A stretch of DNA of 64,000 bases from Micromonospora sp. BL4 (lineage in GTDB: Bacteria; Actinomycetota; Actinomycetes; Mycobacteriales; Micromonosporaceae), in assembly GCF_003667505.1 (NCBI RefSeq), contig NZ_RCVJ01000155.1:1-64000 (forward strand), in the 5' to 3' direction. The first letter of the stretch is position 1. Each line of letters opens with the position of its first letter. Both the position numbers and the translations under genes were made by a program. This document shows positions 25,261 through 34,212 of this stretch, piece by piece. Below the pieces are notes generated by a model. That model was not told where the DNA came from, did not search any database, and saw nothing but the letters and a program-made list of their open reading frames with translations.

Positions 25261-26205
25261 TCAGACGGGCCGGCGGGTCTCCCGAGCCGGAACGGGGTGG
25301 AAGAGGGTGAGTTGGCGTACCCGCCCTCCGCGCAGCAGCTGCATCCACAGCGCCCCGGGTGGGCAGTGCTCCGGGTCGTCGGGCGGGCTGATCAGATCGG
25401 TCTCCCAGATCAGCACATCACCGCTGGCCACCACGTTGCGCAGCCGCTGCCGTACCCCGCTCGTCAGGTCCTTCGTCATGCCCTGGACCGCCAGGTCGGT
25501 GCCGCCGCGCAGGCCACCTGGTGCGAGCATCTCCGCGTCCGGCCACCAGCTCTCGCGCACCACCCGGTCGAAGTCGCCGCGCATCGCCGTCGTGATCATG
25601 TCGTGGCCCTCGCGCCAGCGGGCGTCCCGCGACGCGGCCACGTCGAGGTGCGCGGCGGTCGCCGACGCCCGCAGGCCGCCGGCGAGCGTGCGGCGCGCGT
25701 GGCTGAGCCGGCTGCGGACGGTGCCGACCGGCACGCCGCAGACGGCGGCGATCTGCTCGTACGAGGAGGCGTCGCTGAAGTACCGCAGCAGGGTCACCAA
25801 CCGGTCGGGCTCGGACAGCTCCCCGATGGCGTGCCACACCCAGTCACGCAGCGCGCCCCGGTCCAGCGCCTCCTCGGGGGTGGGGGTGCTGGCCGGCTGG
25901 GCGAACCACTCGGGGTCGGCGACCGGGACGGGCCGGGGCCCGCGCAGCGTCATCCGACTGTTGTTTCGGACGATGGCCCGCAGCCACGGGCCGATCGCCG
26001 CCGGATCGCGAACCTCGCCGATGCGGCGCAACGCCACCACCATCGCGTCCTGCACCGCGTCCTCGGCGTCCGGGCCGTAGCCGAGCAGGCTGAGCGCGAC
26101 CGCCCGCATCTCGGCCTCGTGTCGCGCCAGCAGCACACCGAGCGCTGCCGCGTCGCCCGCCTGCGCGAGCACCACCAGCTCCGGGTCACCGTGCGTCACG
26201 CCCAC
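25261..26205 (-). CDS. ECF sigma factor with C-terminal SnoaL-like domain
   Basis: A 314-aa ECF sigma factor. Region 2 (about 10-85) includes DAEDAVQDAMVVALRR. Region 4 (about 125-180) includes YEQIAAVCGVPVGTVRSRLSHARRTL, which binds the -35 element. Residues about 190-310 form an extra SnoaL/NTF2-like domain with FDRVVRESWWPDAEM, the hallmark of the ECF41/SigJ-like groups. In those groups this domain senses a signal or modulates core binding, and there is no classical anti-sigma factor. None is found beside it here. It starts at GTG 26205. Confidence 0.88.
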   Translation of the reverse strand: MGVTHGDPELVVLAQAGDAAALGVLLARHEAEMRAVALSLLGYGPDAEDAVQDAMVVALRRIGEVRDPAAIGPWLRAIVRNNSRMTLRGPRPVPVADPEWFAQPASTPTPEEALDRGALRDWVWHAIGELSEPDRLVTLLRYFSDASSYEQIAAVCGVPVGTVRSRLSHARRTLAGGLRASATAAHLDVAASRDARWREGHDMITTAMRGDFDRVVRESWWPDAEMLAPGGLRGGTDLAVQGMTKDLTSGVRQRLRNVVASGDVLIWETDLISPPDDPEHCPPGALWMQLLRGGRVRQLTLFHPVPARETRRPV

Positions 26206-26390
26206 TTACCCCCGATTTGTGGCGTCCTGACCGATTCGACCGGTACGACCGGCCGTTCGAGCCTACGGCGGACGGCTGTGGGACCGACCAGGCTGGCTAC
26301 CCGGATGGCGGACCGTCAGCTCAGGGCGCGCGCCGTCGCGTCGCTTGAAAAAACCGGTGATGCGTGCCAGAACCTGACCTCTATCGGTCG

Positions 26391-26396
26391 TACCGT
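26391..26396 (+). promoter_or_regulatory. -10 box before the small ORF at 26404
   Basis: TACCGT lies 7 nt before ATG 26404. With no Shine-Dalgarno present, a leaderless transcript covering the small ORF and the HTH_42 gene is inferred. Confidence 0.45.
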
Positions 26397-26403
26397 GGCC
26401 GGC

Positions 26404-26514
26404 ATGACGCCATTGCGCATCCCGGAGGGCAACCCGGGCAGCCACCTCGCGGCGACAGGTGAGCCGCTGGCACACGCGACGGACATCAGGGTCTTCTGCG
26501 GGGGCCTGCGGTGA
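26404..26514 (+). CDS. Possible 36-aa leaderless small ORF
   Basis: ATG 26404 to TGA 26514 encodes a 36-aa peptide starting MTPLRIPEGNPGSHL with no recognised family. Its stop overlaps the GTG of the HTH_42 gene by 4 bp (GTGA), and a TACCGT box lies 7 nt before its ATG. It may be a translated leader that couples translation to the next gene, which lacks its own clear ribosome-binding site. It may equally be chance open sequence. Confidence 0.35.
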   Translation: MTPLRIPEGNPGSHLAATGEPLAHATDIRVFCGGLR

Positions 26515-27677
26515 CCCGCGTGAGCTGGGCGCAGGTGTGCGCCCGCCGCCTGGAGCGGCACGCGCTCTCCGCGCCGGCGTCGTCCGCTGGGGGACCGGCC
26601 CCGGAGGCCGACGTGGTCTCCGCCGTGGTGTCCGCGATGTGCGGCGCGCACGCCCAGGTCGCCTCCGCCGCTGAGCTGTCCGTCGGACTGCGCGTTCCGG
26701 GCGCCACTCGTGCGCTGGTGCGCCAGGCACTCTGGACCGATCGCACCCTTGTCAAGAGCCGTGGGCCGCGCGGCACCGTGCACCTGCTCGCCGCGGCGGA
26801 TCTGCCGATGTGGACCGGCGCCCTCTCCGCGCTGCCGCTCCCGCCGTACGAGCAGGGCCGTGACCTGCTGACCCCCGAGCAGAGCGAGCAGGTCCTCGCG
26901 GCCATCGCCGACGCGCTGGCCGAGGCCGAGCTGACCACCGCCGAGTTGACCGAGCAGGTCGTCGCCCGCACCGGGCCCTGGGCCGGCGATCGGGTCATGG
27001 ACGCGTTCCAGGACAAGTGGCCGCGGTGGATCGCCGCGATGGCGGCCGCCACCCGGGGTGGGGTGCTCTGCTTCGGGCCGAATCGGGGCCGCTCCACCAC
27101 CTACACCAGCCCGGCCCGGTGGCTGCCCGGGTTCGCGCCGATGGACGGTCCGGCCGCGCTGGCCGAACTCGTCCGGCGCTACCTGTACGCGTACGGACCG
27201 GCCACCCCGGCGCAGTTCGCCCGGTGGCTGTCGGTACCCGCCACCTTTGCGGCGAGACTGTTCGAGTCCGTGGATCTGGCGCCAGTGACGGTGGATGGCA
27301 CGCGGGCGTGGGTGGCGGCCGGCGACGACGGCTTTCCGGACGACCGGCCGTCGGGGGTGCGGCTGCTGCCCTACTTCGACGCGTACACCGTCGGCTGTCA
27401 CCCGCGCGAGCTGCTCTTCCCCGGGGCGGCCGCCGACCGGGCGCTGGCCCGCGGGCAGGCCGGCAACTACCCGGTGCTGCTGGTCGACGGGACGGTCGGC
27501 GGGGTGTGGCACCAGCGTCGCTCCGGTCGCACGATCCACGTGACGGTGGAGCCGTTGCGGACGCTCGGCGCCCGTCGGCGGCGGGCGCTGGAGGAGCAGG
27601 TGGAGCGGGTCGGCCAGATTTTGGAAGGAACCGCGTCGCTGACCGTCGGTGCGGTGAAGGTCGGTCCACACGCCTGA
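26511..27677 (+). CDS. Winged-helix DNA-binding protein, HTH_42/AlkZ-like DNA glycosylase family
   Basis: A 388-aa protein opening VSWAQVCARRLERHAL, with repeated winged-helix units along its length and the family segment YLYAYGPATPAQFARWL near the middle. It ends LFPGAA, then NYPVLLVDGTVGGVWHQRRSGRTIHVTVEPL. This is the actinobacterial HTH_42 family that includes AlkZ, a glycosylase unhooking DNA interstrand crosslinks in antibiotic producers. Most members are uncharacterised, and I cannot confirm the catalytic glutamines. The DUF2071 gene follows 18 nt later. Confidence 0.82.
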   Translation: MTRVSWAQVCARRLERHALSAPASSAGGPAPEADVVSAVVSAMCGAHAQVASAAELSVGLRVPGATRALVRQALWTDRTLVKSRGPRGTVHLLAAADLPMWTGALSALPLPPYEQGRDLLTPEQSEQVLAAIADALAEAELTTAELTEQVVARTGPWAGDRVMDAFQDKWPRWIAAMAAATRGGVLCFGPNRGRSTTYTSPARWLPGFAPMDGPAALAELVRRYLYAYGPATPAQFARWLSVPATFAARLFESVDLAPVTVDGTRAWVAAGDDGFPDDRPSGVRLLPYFDAYTVGCHPRELLFPGAAADRALARGQAGNYPVLLVDGTVGGVWHQRRSGRTIHVTVEPLRTLGARRRRALEEQVERVGQILEGTASLTVGAVKVGPHA

Positions 27678-27695
27678 GGCGGGCAGGATGGGGGT

Positions 27696-28463
27696 GTGGA
27701 CATCGAGCCGGTCGACTGCGCGCCCCGGCGAGCCTTTCCCTGGGCGATGCTGCGGCAACGCTGGCAGGATCTCACGTTTCTGCACTGGCCGGTCGCGCCG
27801 GAACTCGTCGCGCCACTGCTGCCCGCCGGGACCCACCCGGACACCCTCGACGGCGTCAGCCACGTCGGGCTGATCGGCTTCCGGATGGTCGGGCTGGGCC
27901 TCGGCCGTGGGCCGGGCGTGCCGTACTTCGGCACCTTCTGGGAGACCAACGTCCGGCTCTACTCGGTCGACGACACCGGCCGGCGGGCGGTGGTGTTCCG
28001 CTCGCTCGACGCGTCCCGACTGGTACCGGTGCTGGTCGCCCGGGTGACGCTGCGGCTGCCGTACCTCTGGTCGTCGATGCGGTTGGACCGCGACGGTGAC
28101 CGGCTCACCTACCGGTGCCGGCGCCGCTGGCCCGGACCGGTCGGTACGACGAGCCGGATGGTGGTCCGGGTGGGGGAGCGGATCGCCGATCCGACCCCCC
28201 TGGAGCACTTCGTCACCGCCCGCTGGGGGCTGCACACCCGGGCGTACGGGCGCACCCTGCACCTGCCGAACTGGCACCCGCGCTGGCCGCTGCACCGCGC
28301 CGAACTGCTGCACCTGGACGACGAGTTGGTGGCCGCCGCCGGGCTGCCGGCGCCGACCGGGCCGCCGGTCAGCGTGCTGTATTCCCCCGGCGTCGGGGTG
28401 CGGTTCGGCCCGCCGGTCACGGCGTCGACACCTCGAACCGCCGAGGCCGCGCCGGAAGGCTGA
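27696..28463 (+). CDS. DUF2071 (YqjF-like) family protein
   Basis: A 255-aa member of DUF2071. WAMLRQRWQDLTFLHWPVAPELVAPLLP at the N-terminus and YFGTFWETNVRLYSVDD are family landmarks, and RWGLHTRAYGRTLHLPNWHPRWPLHRA is seen near the C-terminus. The biochemical role is unknown. The start at GTG 27696 follows a CAGGAT box by 6 nt, an imperfect leaderless -10, so it may be transcribed from its own promoter as well as with the upstream HTH_42 gene. It is convergent with the RibD-like reductase gene. Confidence 0.85.
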   Translation: MDIEPVDCAPRRAFPWAMLRQRWQDLTFLHWPVAPELVAPLLPAGTHPDTLDGVSHVGLIGFRMVGLGLGRGPGVPYFGTFWETNVRLYSVDDTGRRAVVFRSLDASRLVPVLVARVTLRLPYLWSSMRLDRDGDRLTYRCRRRWPGPVGTTSRMVVRVGERIADPTPLEHFVTARWGLHTRAYGRTLHLPNWHPRWPLHRAELLHLDDELVAAAGLPAPTGPPVSVLYSPGVGVRFGPPVTASTPRTAEAAPEG

Positions 28464-28490
28464 CCGGGCGGATTCGCCGCCGGCGGGCTC

Positions 28491-29135
28491 TCAGCCGTCG
28501 CGTCCGGCACCGCGGTCGGGTGCGCTCATGTCCCCCGTGCCGGGCGTGCCCTCGGCGAGCCCGTACCGCAGGTAGACGGTGCCCGTCGGACTGGCCGCTG
28601 GCGGTTCGAGGAGCGTGAGGTTCGCGGGCACCGCGCCACCGTCGAACACCTTCTTCCCGACGCCGAGCACGATCGGATGCACCCAGAGGCCGAGACGGTC
28701 GAAGAGCTTCTCGCGCAGGAGCGTCTGCACCAGGTTGAGGCTTCCGACGACCTTCACGTGCTGGTGCCGGTCACGGATCGCGCGCACCGCGCCGGCCAGA
28801 TCGGGGCCGACCTGCGTGGACCCGGCCCACGAGAGGTCGGGCCTGCCCCGGGAGGCCACGTACTTCGGGATGCTGTTGAAGAGCGTGGCGATCTCGTTGT
28901 CCTGGCCGCCCTCCTGATGGGGCCAGTAGGCAGCGAAGATGTCATACGTCCGCCGGCCGAGCAGGAGGGCGTCCGTGCCCTCGTACGCGGCCATGACCTG
29001 CGCACCGGCGACCTCGTCCAGCAGGGGCGCCTGCCAGCCGCCGAACTGGAACCCCACCGGATCCTCGTCGGGGCCGCCGGGCGACTGCCCGACGAGGTCG
29101 AGGGTGGCGAACAGCTCGATGTGGATGAGGCCCAT
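28491..29135 (-). CDS. Dihydrofolate reductase-fold (RibD C-terminal domain) protein
   Basis: A 214-aa NADPH-dependent reductase-like protein of the RibD_C/DHFR family. IHIELFATLDLVGQ opens the fold, TDALLLGRRTYDIFAAYWP carries the conserved GRxTYD, and HVKVVGSLNLVQTLL and LWVHPIVLGVGKKVF follow. Its substrate is unknown and true riboflavin or folate activity is unlikely. ATG 29135 with GGGAG upstream is used. A second, distinct family member is at 35013-35567. Confidence 0.88.
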   Translation of the reverse strand: MGLIHIELFATLDLVGQSPGGPDEDPVGFQFGGWQAPLLDEVAGAQVMAAYEGTDALLLGRRTYDIFAAYWPHQEGGQDNEIATLFNSIPKYVASRGRPDLSWAGSTQVGPDLAGAVRAIRDRHQHVKVVGSLNLVQTLLREKLFDRLGLWVHPIVLGVGKKVFDGGAVPANLTLLEPPAASPTGTVYLRYGLAEGTPGTGDMSAPDRGAGRDG

Positions 29136-29303
29136 GCCGTGCTCCCGATGAAGTGGTCGTCCGCGTCGGGAGGTAGACCCGTGGGCGTCGGCAGACTCAT
29201 CGCTGCGACGGCACCCGGCTTTCCTCGTACCGCCCATACCGACCGTATCGCGCGGCGCCGCTGCCGCCGGCCCGTCGGGCCGGTTGCGACAGCGTGTCGT
29301 ACG

Positions 29304-30281
29304 TCAGTAGCGGCTCCCCTCGGGCGCTGGCAGGGCGTCGAGGTCGGCCAGGTCCTCGGCGCTGAGCCGCACGTCGCCCGCCGCGCAGTTGTCCACCAGG
29401 TACCGGGGGGTCTTGGTGCCGGGGATGGGAATGACGTGGCGGCCCTGGGCGACCACCCAGGCCAGCGCGACCTGTGCGGGGCTGACGCCGGCCCGGTCGG
29501 CGATCTCACGGACCCGGGCCACGATGGCGAGGTTGGCGCGCAGCGCGTCCTGCTGGAAGCGCGGCAGGCCACGGCGGAAGTCGTCGGCCGGCAGGTCGTC
29601 GAACGAGGCGAACCGACCGGCGAGGAAGCCCCGGCCCAGCGGGGAGAACGGCAGGAAGGCGATGCCCTGCTCGGCGCAGTACGGCAGCACCTCGGTCAAC
29701 GGGTCACGGGTCCACAGGGACAACTCGGACTGCACCGACGCCACCGGGTGCACCGCCTGGGCCCGTACGATCTGGGCCACCGTCACCTCGGACAGGCCGA
29801 GCTGACGCGCCTTGCCCGCCGCCACGACCTCCGCCATCGCACCCCAGGACTCCTCGATGGGCACGTCCGGGTCGACGCGGTGCAGCTGGTAGAGGTCGAC
29901 GTGGTCGGTGCCGAGCCGGCGCAGGCTGTCGTCGATCGCCGCGCGGATGTGCTCCGGGCGGCCGTTGTTGCCGATCCTGGGGGAGTTGCCGGGGCCGCCG
30001 GTCAGGGAGGTGACGACCAGCCCCGCCTTGGTCGCCAGGACGGCCCGTTCCCGGTGGTCACCGGCCAGTGCGCGGCCGACCAGCTCCTCATTGGTGTACG
30101 GCCCGTACACGTCCGAGGTGTCGATCAGGGTGGCTCCCAGGTCGAGCGCCTGATGGATGACGGAGACCGACGTGTCGTCGTCGCGCGGGCCGGTGATGTC
30201 GTATCCGTGGGTCATGCCCATGCACCCGAGTCCGATGACTCCGACCTCGGGACCTGCGCTGCCCAGCGTGGTGGTTCGCAT
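29304..30281 (-). CDS. Aldo/keto reductase
   Basis: A 325-aa NADPH-dependent oxidoreductase. The catalytic tetrad is visible: Asp and Tyr in TSDVYGPYTNEEL, Lys in ATKAGL, and His in YQLHRVDP. The cofactor-binding C-terminus includes VIPIPGTKTPRYLVDN. It belongs with the AKR13-like single-domain enzymes acting on diverse aldehydes and ketones. TAGCGT sits 7 nt before ATG 30281, so it is probably leaderless. It is divergent from the mycothiol-dependent isomerase-like gene. Confidence 0.92.
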   Translation of the reverse strand: MRTTTLGSAGPEVGVIGLGCMGMTHGYDITGPRDDDTSVSVIHQALDLGATLIDTSDVYGPYTNEELVGRALAGDHRERAVLATKAGLVVTSLTGGPGNSPRIGNNGRPEHIRAAIDDSLRRLGTDHVDLYQLHRVDPDVPIEESWGAMAEVVAAGKARQLGLSEVTVAQIVRAQAVHPVASVQSELSLWTRDPLTEVLPYCAEQGIAFLPFSPLGRGFLAGRFASFDDLPADDFRRGLPRFQQDALRANLAIVARVREIADRAGVSPAQVALAWVVAQGRHVIPIPGTKTPRYLVDNCAAGDVRLSAEDLADLDALPAPEGSRY

Positions 30282-30288
30282 GCGCCCC

Positions 30289-30294
30289 ACGCTA
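30289..30294 (-). promoter_or_regulatory. -10 box of a leaderless promoter for the aldo/keto reductase
   Basis: TAGCGT on the minus strand, 7 nt before ATG 30281, with no ribosome-binding site in between. Confidence 0.5.
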
Positions 30295-30352
30295 CGGCGC
30301 TTGGAGGCGCGGTGCCCCCCGCTTGTCGGCGGCCTGTGCTGCACTGTCCGGC

Positions 30353-31114
30353 ATGGAGCCCACCCGATTCCTCAGCTGCCTCGCGGATGACTTCGCCCGG
30401 CTGCGCGCTGTCGCCGCGACCGACCTCACCGCGGCGGTGCCCAGCTGCCCCGGTTGGAATGTCGCCGACCTGACCCGCCACGTGGGCGAGGTCTATCTCC
30501 ACAAGACCCTGGCCATGCGTGACGGCGCCGAGCCCGAGCCCTGGCCGCCAGCTGAGCTGGCGACCGAGGAGCCGCTGGCGCTGCTCGATCGGACGTACGC
30601 GGGGTTGCTGGCCGAGTTCGCGGCCCACGCCCCGGAGGATCCGGCCGGCTCCTGGTACGCGCCGGGCCAGACCGTGGGCTTCTGGATGCGGCGGATGGCG
30701 CAGGAGACCGTCATCCACCGCATCGACGCCGAGCTGGGCGTCGGTGTCCCGTTTGCGCCCGTCCCGGACGACCTCGCCGTCGACGGCATCGACGAGCTGC
30801 TCAAGGTGTTCGTGGAGTATTCGGCGGCCGAGTGGGCCGATGACTTCAACAAGATCCTGGCCGACGCGCCGAGCTGGACGTGCGCGATCCGCACCGACGG
30901 CGCGGCGTGGACGGTGCGTACCGAGCCGGGGCTGTTCCGCGTGACCGACGGCGCGGCCGACGACGCCGACGTGACCGTGACCGGCCCGCCGGCCGCGATG
31001 CTGCGTTGGGCGTGGGGTCGGGACCTGACCGGTGAGCCGGACGGCGTCGCCGTCGAGGGTCGGGCCGAGGCGTTGACGCCGATGCGTCGCTGCATCGTCA
31101 TCGCGACACAGTGA
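30353..31114 (+). CDS. Maleylpyruvate isomerase/DinB family mycothiol-dependent protein
   Basis: A 253-aa protein of the mycothiol-dependent maleylpyruvate isomerase-like family. The N-terminal four-helix DinB-like domain (about 1-160) has PSCPGWNVADLTRHVGEVYLHKT, whose His positions bind a divalent metal, and RRMAQETVIHRIDAELG supplies another. The C-terminal domain (about 170-253) is the small SCP2-like module. The actinobacterial thiol mycothiol is the expected cofactor. ATG 30353 is used in preference to an upstream in-frame start. It may act in stress or aromatic metabolism, with no specific pathway visible. Confidence 0.88.
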   Translation: MEPTRFLSCLADDFARLRAVAATDLTAAVPSCPGWNVADLTRHVGEVYLHKTLAMRDGAEPEPWPPAELATEEPLALLDRTYAGLLAEFAAHAPEDPAGSWYAPGQTVGFWMRRMAQETVIHRIDAELGVGVPFAPVPDDLAVDGIDELLKVFVEYSAAEWADDFNKILADAPSWTCAIRTDGAAWTVRTEPGLFRVTDGAADDADVTVTGPPAAMLRWAWGRDLTGEPDGVAVEGRAEALTPMRRCIVIATQ

Positions 31115-31207
31115 GATGCCCCGGCCGCTCGATGACGCCACCACCCTAGAATCGATGATGTTCACTGCCGCGTTGGCGGCGGTGTCGCGGGTGGTAGGCG
31201 GAGGGCG

Positions 31208-32080
31208 GTGCGCAAGATGGGACCGGACGAACGGGATCGGCTGTTCGAGCAGGCACGGGAGCAGTCGACGCGGCAGGACACCTGGGCGGAGGCGGACCGG
31301 CTCTGGGTGCGGGTGATCGACGCCTACCGGGAGGCCGCGCAGGGCTCGGGCCGGGTGAATCGCCGCGACCAGCAGCAGTTGGCCCGGGCGCTGTGGCGGC
31401 GAGGGATGCTGCTGTCGGCGCGGGGCCGGGCCGCCGACGGGATGGCGCCCGGCGGTGAGGCGGTCGCCCTGTTCGAGCGGGTGCATGACGCGGTGGCGGC
31501 CGAGGGTGGCGACGTGGCCGATCCGGCGTGGGACGAGGCGCTCGCGGAGCTGATCACCGCGCTGGTGGACCTGGCGGAGGTCGCCTTCGCCGCCGGTCAG
31601 CCCGCCACCCGGCTGGAACTGGTCGAGCGGGCCGTGGCCGTGGGTCTGCTCACCGTTGCGTCCCCGCCGTCCGCCGGGCCCCGCACCAGGGAGGCGATGG
31701 GCACCGCCTATCACAACCAGGCCGTCGCGTTGCTGCACCGATCCGTCACGCGACCCGCCGGGGACGACCCGATCCGGGAGGCGGCGCTGGCCGCGTCCCG
31801 GGCCTGCGAGCTGCGCCAGGGACTGCTGGATCCGCTGCGCCCGCTGAGTCTGTGGGAGATGGCCAACACCTACGGGGTGTACGCGCAGTGCCTGGCGCTG
31901 ATCCGGGACTTCGACCGTGCCGCCATGGTGCTGGGGCTCGGCAATCGACTGGTGGAGCTGCTGGGGCCGGCCGGCGCGCAGCCCGCCCAGGCCCTGCGCG
32001 TGGCGGCCGAGATGGTGGCCCGGGAGAAGTCGGCGTCGGGCGTGACCGCCTCGCGTCGCTGGGGGTGGCGGCGGCGCTGA
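31208..32080 (+). CDS. Helical-repeat (TPR-like) hypothetical protein
   Basis: A 290-aa soluble, almost entirely helical protein of unknown function. Repeated 34-40-residue helix pairs (for example ALWRRGMLLSARGRAADGMAPGGEAVALFERV, and LVDLAEVAFAAGQPATRLELVERAV) resemble tetratricopeptide repeats. It ends in an Arg/Trp-rich tail (RRWGWRRR). It starts at GTG 31208, with GGAGG close by; ATG 31217 is an alternative. No functional link to the flanking isomerase or endoglucanase is evident. Confidence 0.7.
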   Translation: MRKMGPDERDRLFEQAREQSTRQDTWAEADRLWVRVIDAYREAAQGSGRVNRRDQQQLARALWRRGMLLSARGRAADGMAPGGEAVALFERVHDAVAAEGGDVADPAWDEALAELITALVDLAEVAFAAGQPATRLELVERAVAVGLLTVASPPSAGPRTREAMGTAYHNQAVALLHRSVTRPAGDDPIREAALAASRACELRQGLLDPLRPLSLWEMANTYGVYAQCLALIRDFDRAAMVLGLGNRLVELLGPAGAQPAQALRVAAEMVAREKSASGVTASRRWGWRRR

Positions 32081-32202
32081 CCTCCCGGCCAGCGGGAATC
32101 CGCTCGCTCCGTCTTGCCTTGCATCGTTCCTGATCGATATTGTGCGCCCAGGCGCCGCCCCGCCTCAGGCCATCACTGTCGATCGACCAAAGCGGGTTCA
32201 GC

Positions 32203-33507
32203 ATGCGCACACTGAGATTTGTCACGGCCCTGGCCGTCGCCGGCCTGCTCGCCGGTGCGGTGGCGGTCACCGCCACACCGGCCAGCGCGGCGACCGCCGT
32301 GTTCTCCGTGACGAACAACTGGGGCAGCGGCTATCAGGGCCAGGTCACCGTCACCAACAACACCTCCACACAGATCACCAGCTGGCGGGTCGAGTTCGAC
32401 CTGCCGTCCTCCTCGAGCGTCAGCCAGTCGTGGAACGCGCAGCAGAGCACCGCCGGCAGCCGGTACACGTTCACCAACCTCTCCTGGAACGGGACCCTGG
32501 CCGCCGGGGCCTCGACCTCGTTCGGCTTTCTCGTCGCCGGCTCCGGCACCCCGGTCAACTGCACGGTGAACGGCGCATCCTGCGCGGGCGGGCCGCCGCC
32601 GACCCCCGGCACCCCGGTCGAGCGGTACGGTCAGCTGCGGGTCTGCGGCACCGGGATGTGCGACAGGAACGGCGCCCGGGTGCAGTTGCGCGGCATCAGC
32701 AGCATGTGGCTGAACTGGGAGACCGCCCCGTACGCCGAGAACCTCTCCGCGTTGACCTGGATGCGGGACAACTGGAACCTCCAGGTGATCCGCGCGGCGA
32801 TGGGCGTGGAGCCGGCGGGCGCGTACCTGAGTGACCCGGTCAAGGCGCGTACGCAGGTCGAGACCATCATCACCAACGCGGTCAGCGCCGGCGTGTACGT
32901 GATCGTCGACTGGCACGCGCACGAGGCGCAGAACAACCAGTCGCAGGCGGTGGCGTTCTTCAGCGATCTGGCCCGCCGCTACGGTCACCTGCCCAACGTC
33001 ATCTGGGAGCCCTACAACGAGCCGCTCCAGGTGAGCTGGACCAGCGTCATCAAGCCGTACCACCAGGCCGTGGTGTCCGCGATCCGCGCCGCCGACCCGG
33101 ACAACATCGTCGTGCTGGGCACCCCGACGTGGTCGCAGGACGTGGACGCGGCGGCGGCCAGCCCGGTCTCCGGCACCAACCTGATGTACACGCTGCACTT
33201 CTACTCGTGCACGCACGGCGCGTCGCTGCGCGCGAAGGGCGACGCGGCGATCCGGGCCGGCCTGGCGCTGTTCGTCACCGAGTGGGGTGCCAGCCACGCC
33301 GACGGCGGCCTCGACGGTCGGGCCTGCCTGCCCGAGGCACAGACCTGGGTCGACTGGATGAAGGCGAACGGCATCTCCTGGACCGCCTGGAAGCTCGACG
33401 TCGGCACCGACACCACCAACCTGCTCAGCCCGGGCGCGCCGGTGACCGGCGGATGGAACAACTACCTGCACGGCCACGCGCCGTTCGTGGTCGCCAACAT
33501 GAGGTGA
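32203..33507 (+). CDS. Secreted endoglucanase: CBM2 plus glycoside hydrolase family 5
   Basis: A 434-aa exported enzyme. A Sec signal peptide (about 1-30) ends at ASAA. It is followed by a CBM2 (about 32-130: VFSVTNNWGSGYQGQVTVTNN), a PPPTPGTP linker, and a GH5 catalytic domain (about 145-434). The acid/base Glu is in WEPYNEP and the nucleophile Glu in FVTEWGAS; VIVDWHAH is also typical. It hydrolyses cellulose or related beta-glucans outside the cell. CBM2 at the N-terminus is complete, with its Cys late in the domain. ATG 32203 is the natural signal-peptide start. A TGATCGATATT half-site lies about 75 bp upstream. Confidence 0.93.
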   Translation: MRTLRFVTALAVAGLLAGAVAVTATPASAATAVFSVTNNWGSGYQGQVTVTNNTSTQITSWRVEFDLPSSSSVSQSWNAQQSTAGSRYTFTNLSWNGTLAAGASTSFGFLVAGSGTPVNCTVNGASCAGGPPPTPGTPVERYGQLRVCGTGMCDRNGARVQLRGISSMWLNWETAPYAENLSALTWMRDNWNLQVIRAAMGVEPAGAYLSDPVKARTQVETIITNAVSAGVYVIVDWHAHEAQNNQSQAVAFFSDLARRYGHLPNVIWEPYNEPLQVSWTSVIKPYHQAVVSAIRAADPDNIVVLGTPTWSQDVDAAAASPVSGTNLMYTLHFYSCTHGASLRAKGDAAIRAGLALFVTEWGASHADGGLDGRACLPEAQTWVDWMKANGISWTAWKLDVGTDTTNLLSPGAPVTGGWNNYLHGHAPFVVANMR

Positions 33508-33518
33508 CCCTCGACGGC

Positions 33519-33550
33519 CGGGCCCAGCTCCGACCCGGGAGCTGGGCCCG
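33519..33550. terminator. Bidirectional terminator between the endoglucanase and the acetyltransferase
   Basis: A perfect 13-bp stem (33519-33531 with 33538-33550) with a 6-nt loop sits 12 bases after the endoglucanase stop and just before the end of the convergent gene. Confidence 0.8.
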
Positions 33551-33564
33551 ACCGGCGCGACCGG

Positions 33565-34212
33565 TCAGGCTCGTGGAGCTGCCGTACCCGCGAAGTCGAT
33601 CCGCATGACCACCCGCCGCAGCGTGGGGTGGCTGACCTCGGCGAAACCGGCTTCCTCGAAGATCTGCCGTACGCCGACGTGCGCCTCGCCCCAGGTGATC
33701 TGCTTGCCCGCCTCGGCGAGCATCGGGTACGCCTCCAGCGACCGCGCGCCGCGTTCGCGAGCGAAGTCGACCGCGGCGCGGGCGAGGGGGTAGGTGAGGC
33801 CCCGACCCCGGTAGCCCTTGCGGACCACCAGGCACGTCACGGCCCAGACGCCGTCGTCGTCCCGGTCCTCGTCGCGGCCGAGCCAGGGGACCCGTTGGTC
33901 GCGCAGCTTCGGGTACGCCGTCCTCGGCTCGACCGCGACCCAGCCCACCGGCTGCTCGTCGAGGAAGGCGACCAGCCCGCTGGTGCTCGGGGCGTCCGGC
34001 TGGCCGCAGGCGGTCTGCTCCCGGAACGAGGCGATCCGTTCCTCCGGGGTGGAGGCTCGCCACAGCCAGCCCGCGACCTTGAACCACTGGCACTGGCAGC
34101 GACCCGCGTCGGCAGTGCCGAGGACGACCTGGAGGTCGTCCCACGACACCTCGTTGGCCGGCACGGTCCGGAGGCCCGGGTGGGGGATCGGAACGCCGGT
34201 CGGGTCAGTCAT
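33565..34212 (-). CDS. GNAT-family N-acetyltransferase
   Basis: A 215-aa acetyl-CoA-dependent transferase. The acetyl-CoA loop is in VTCLVVRKGYRGRGLTYPLARAAVDFA (motif A, R-G-x-G). The preceding strand reads GLVAFLDEQPVGWVAVEP and the C-terminal strand FEEAGFAEVSHPTLRRVVMRIDF. The N-terminal CQCQWFKVAGWLW is shared by a common actinobacterial subgroup. The substrate is unknown. The start is ATG 34212 with GCGAGG upstream. Confidence 0.88.
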   Translation of the reverse strand: MTDPTGVPIPHPGLRTVPANEVSWDDLQVVLGTADAGRCQCQWFKVAGWLWRASTPEERIASFREQTACGQPDAPSTSGLVAFLDEQPVGWVAVEPRTAYPKLRDQRVPWLGRDEDRDDDGVWAVTCLVVRKGYRGRGLTYPLARAAVDFARERGARSLEAYPMLAEAGKQITWGEAHVGVRQIFEEAGFAEVSHPTLRRVVMRIDFAGTAAPRA

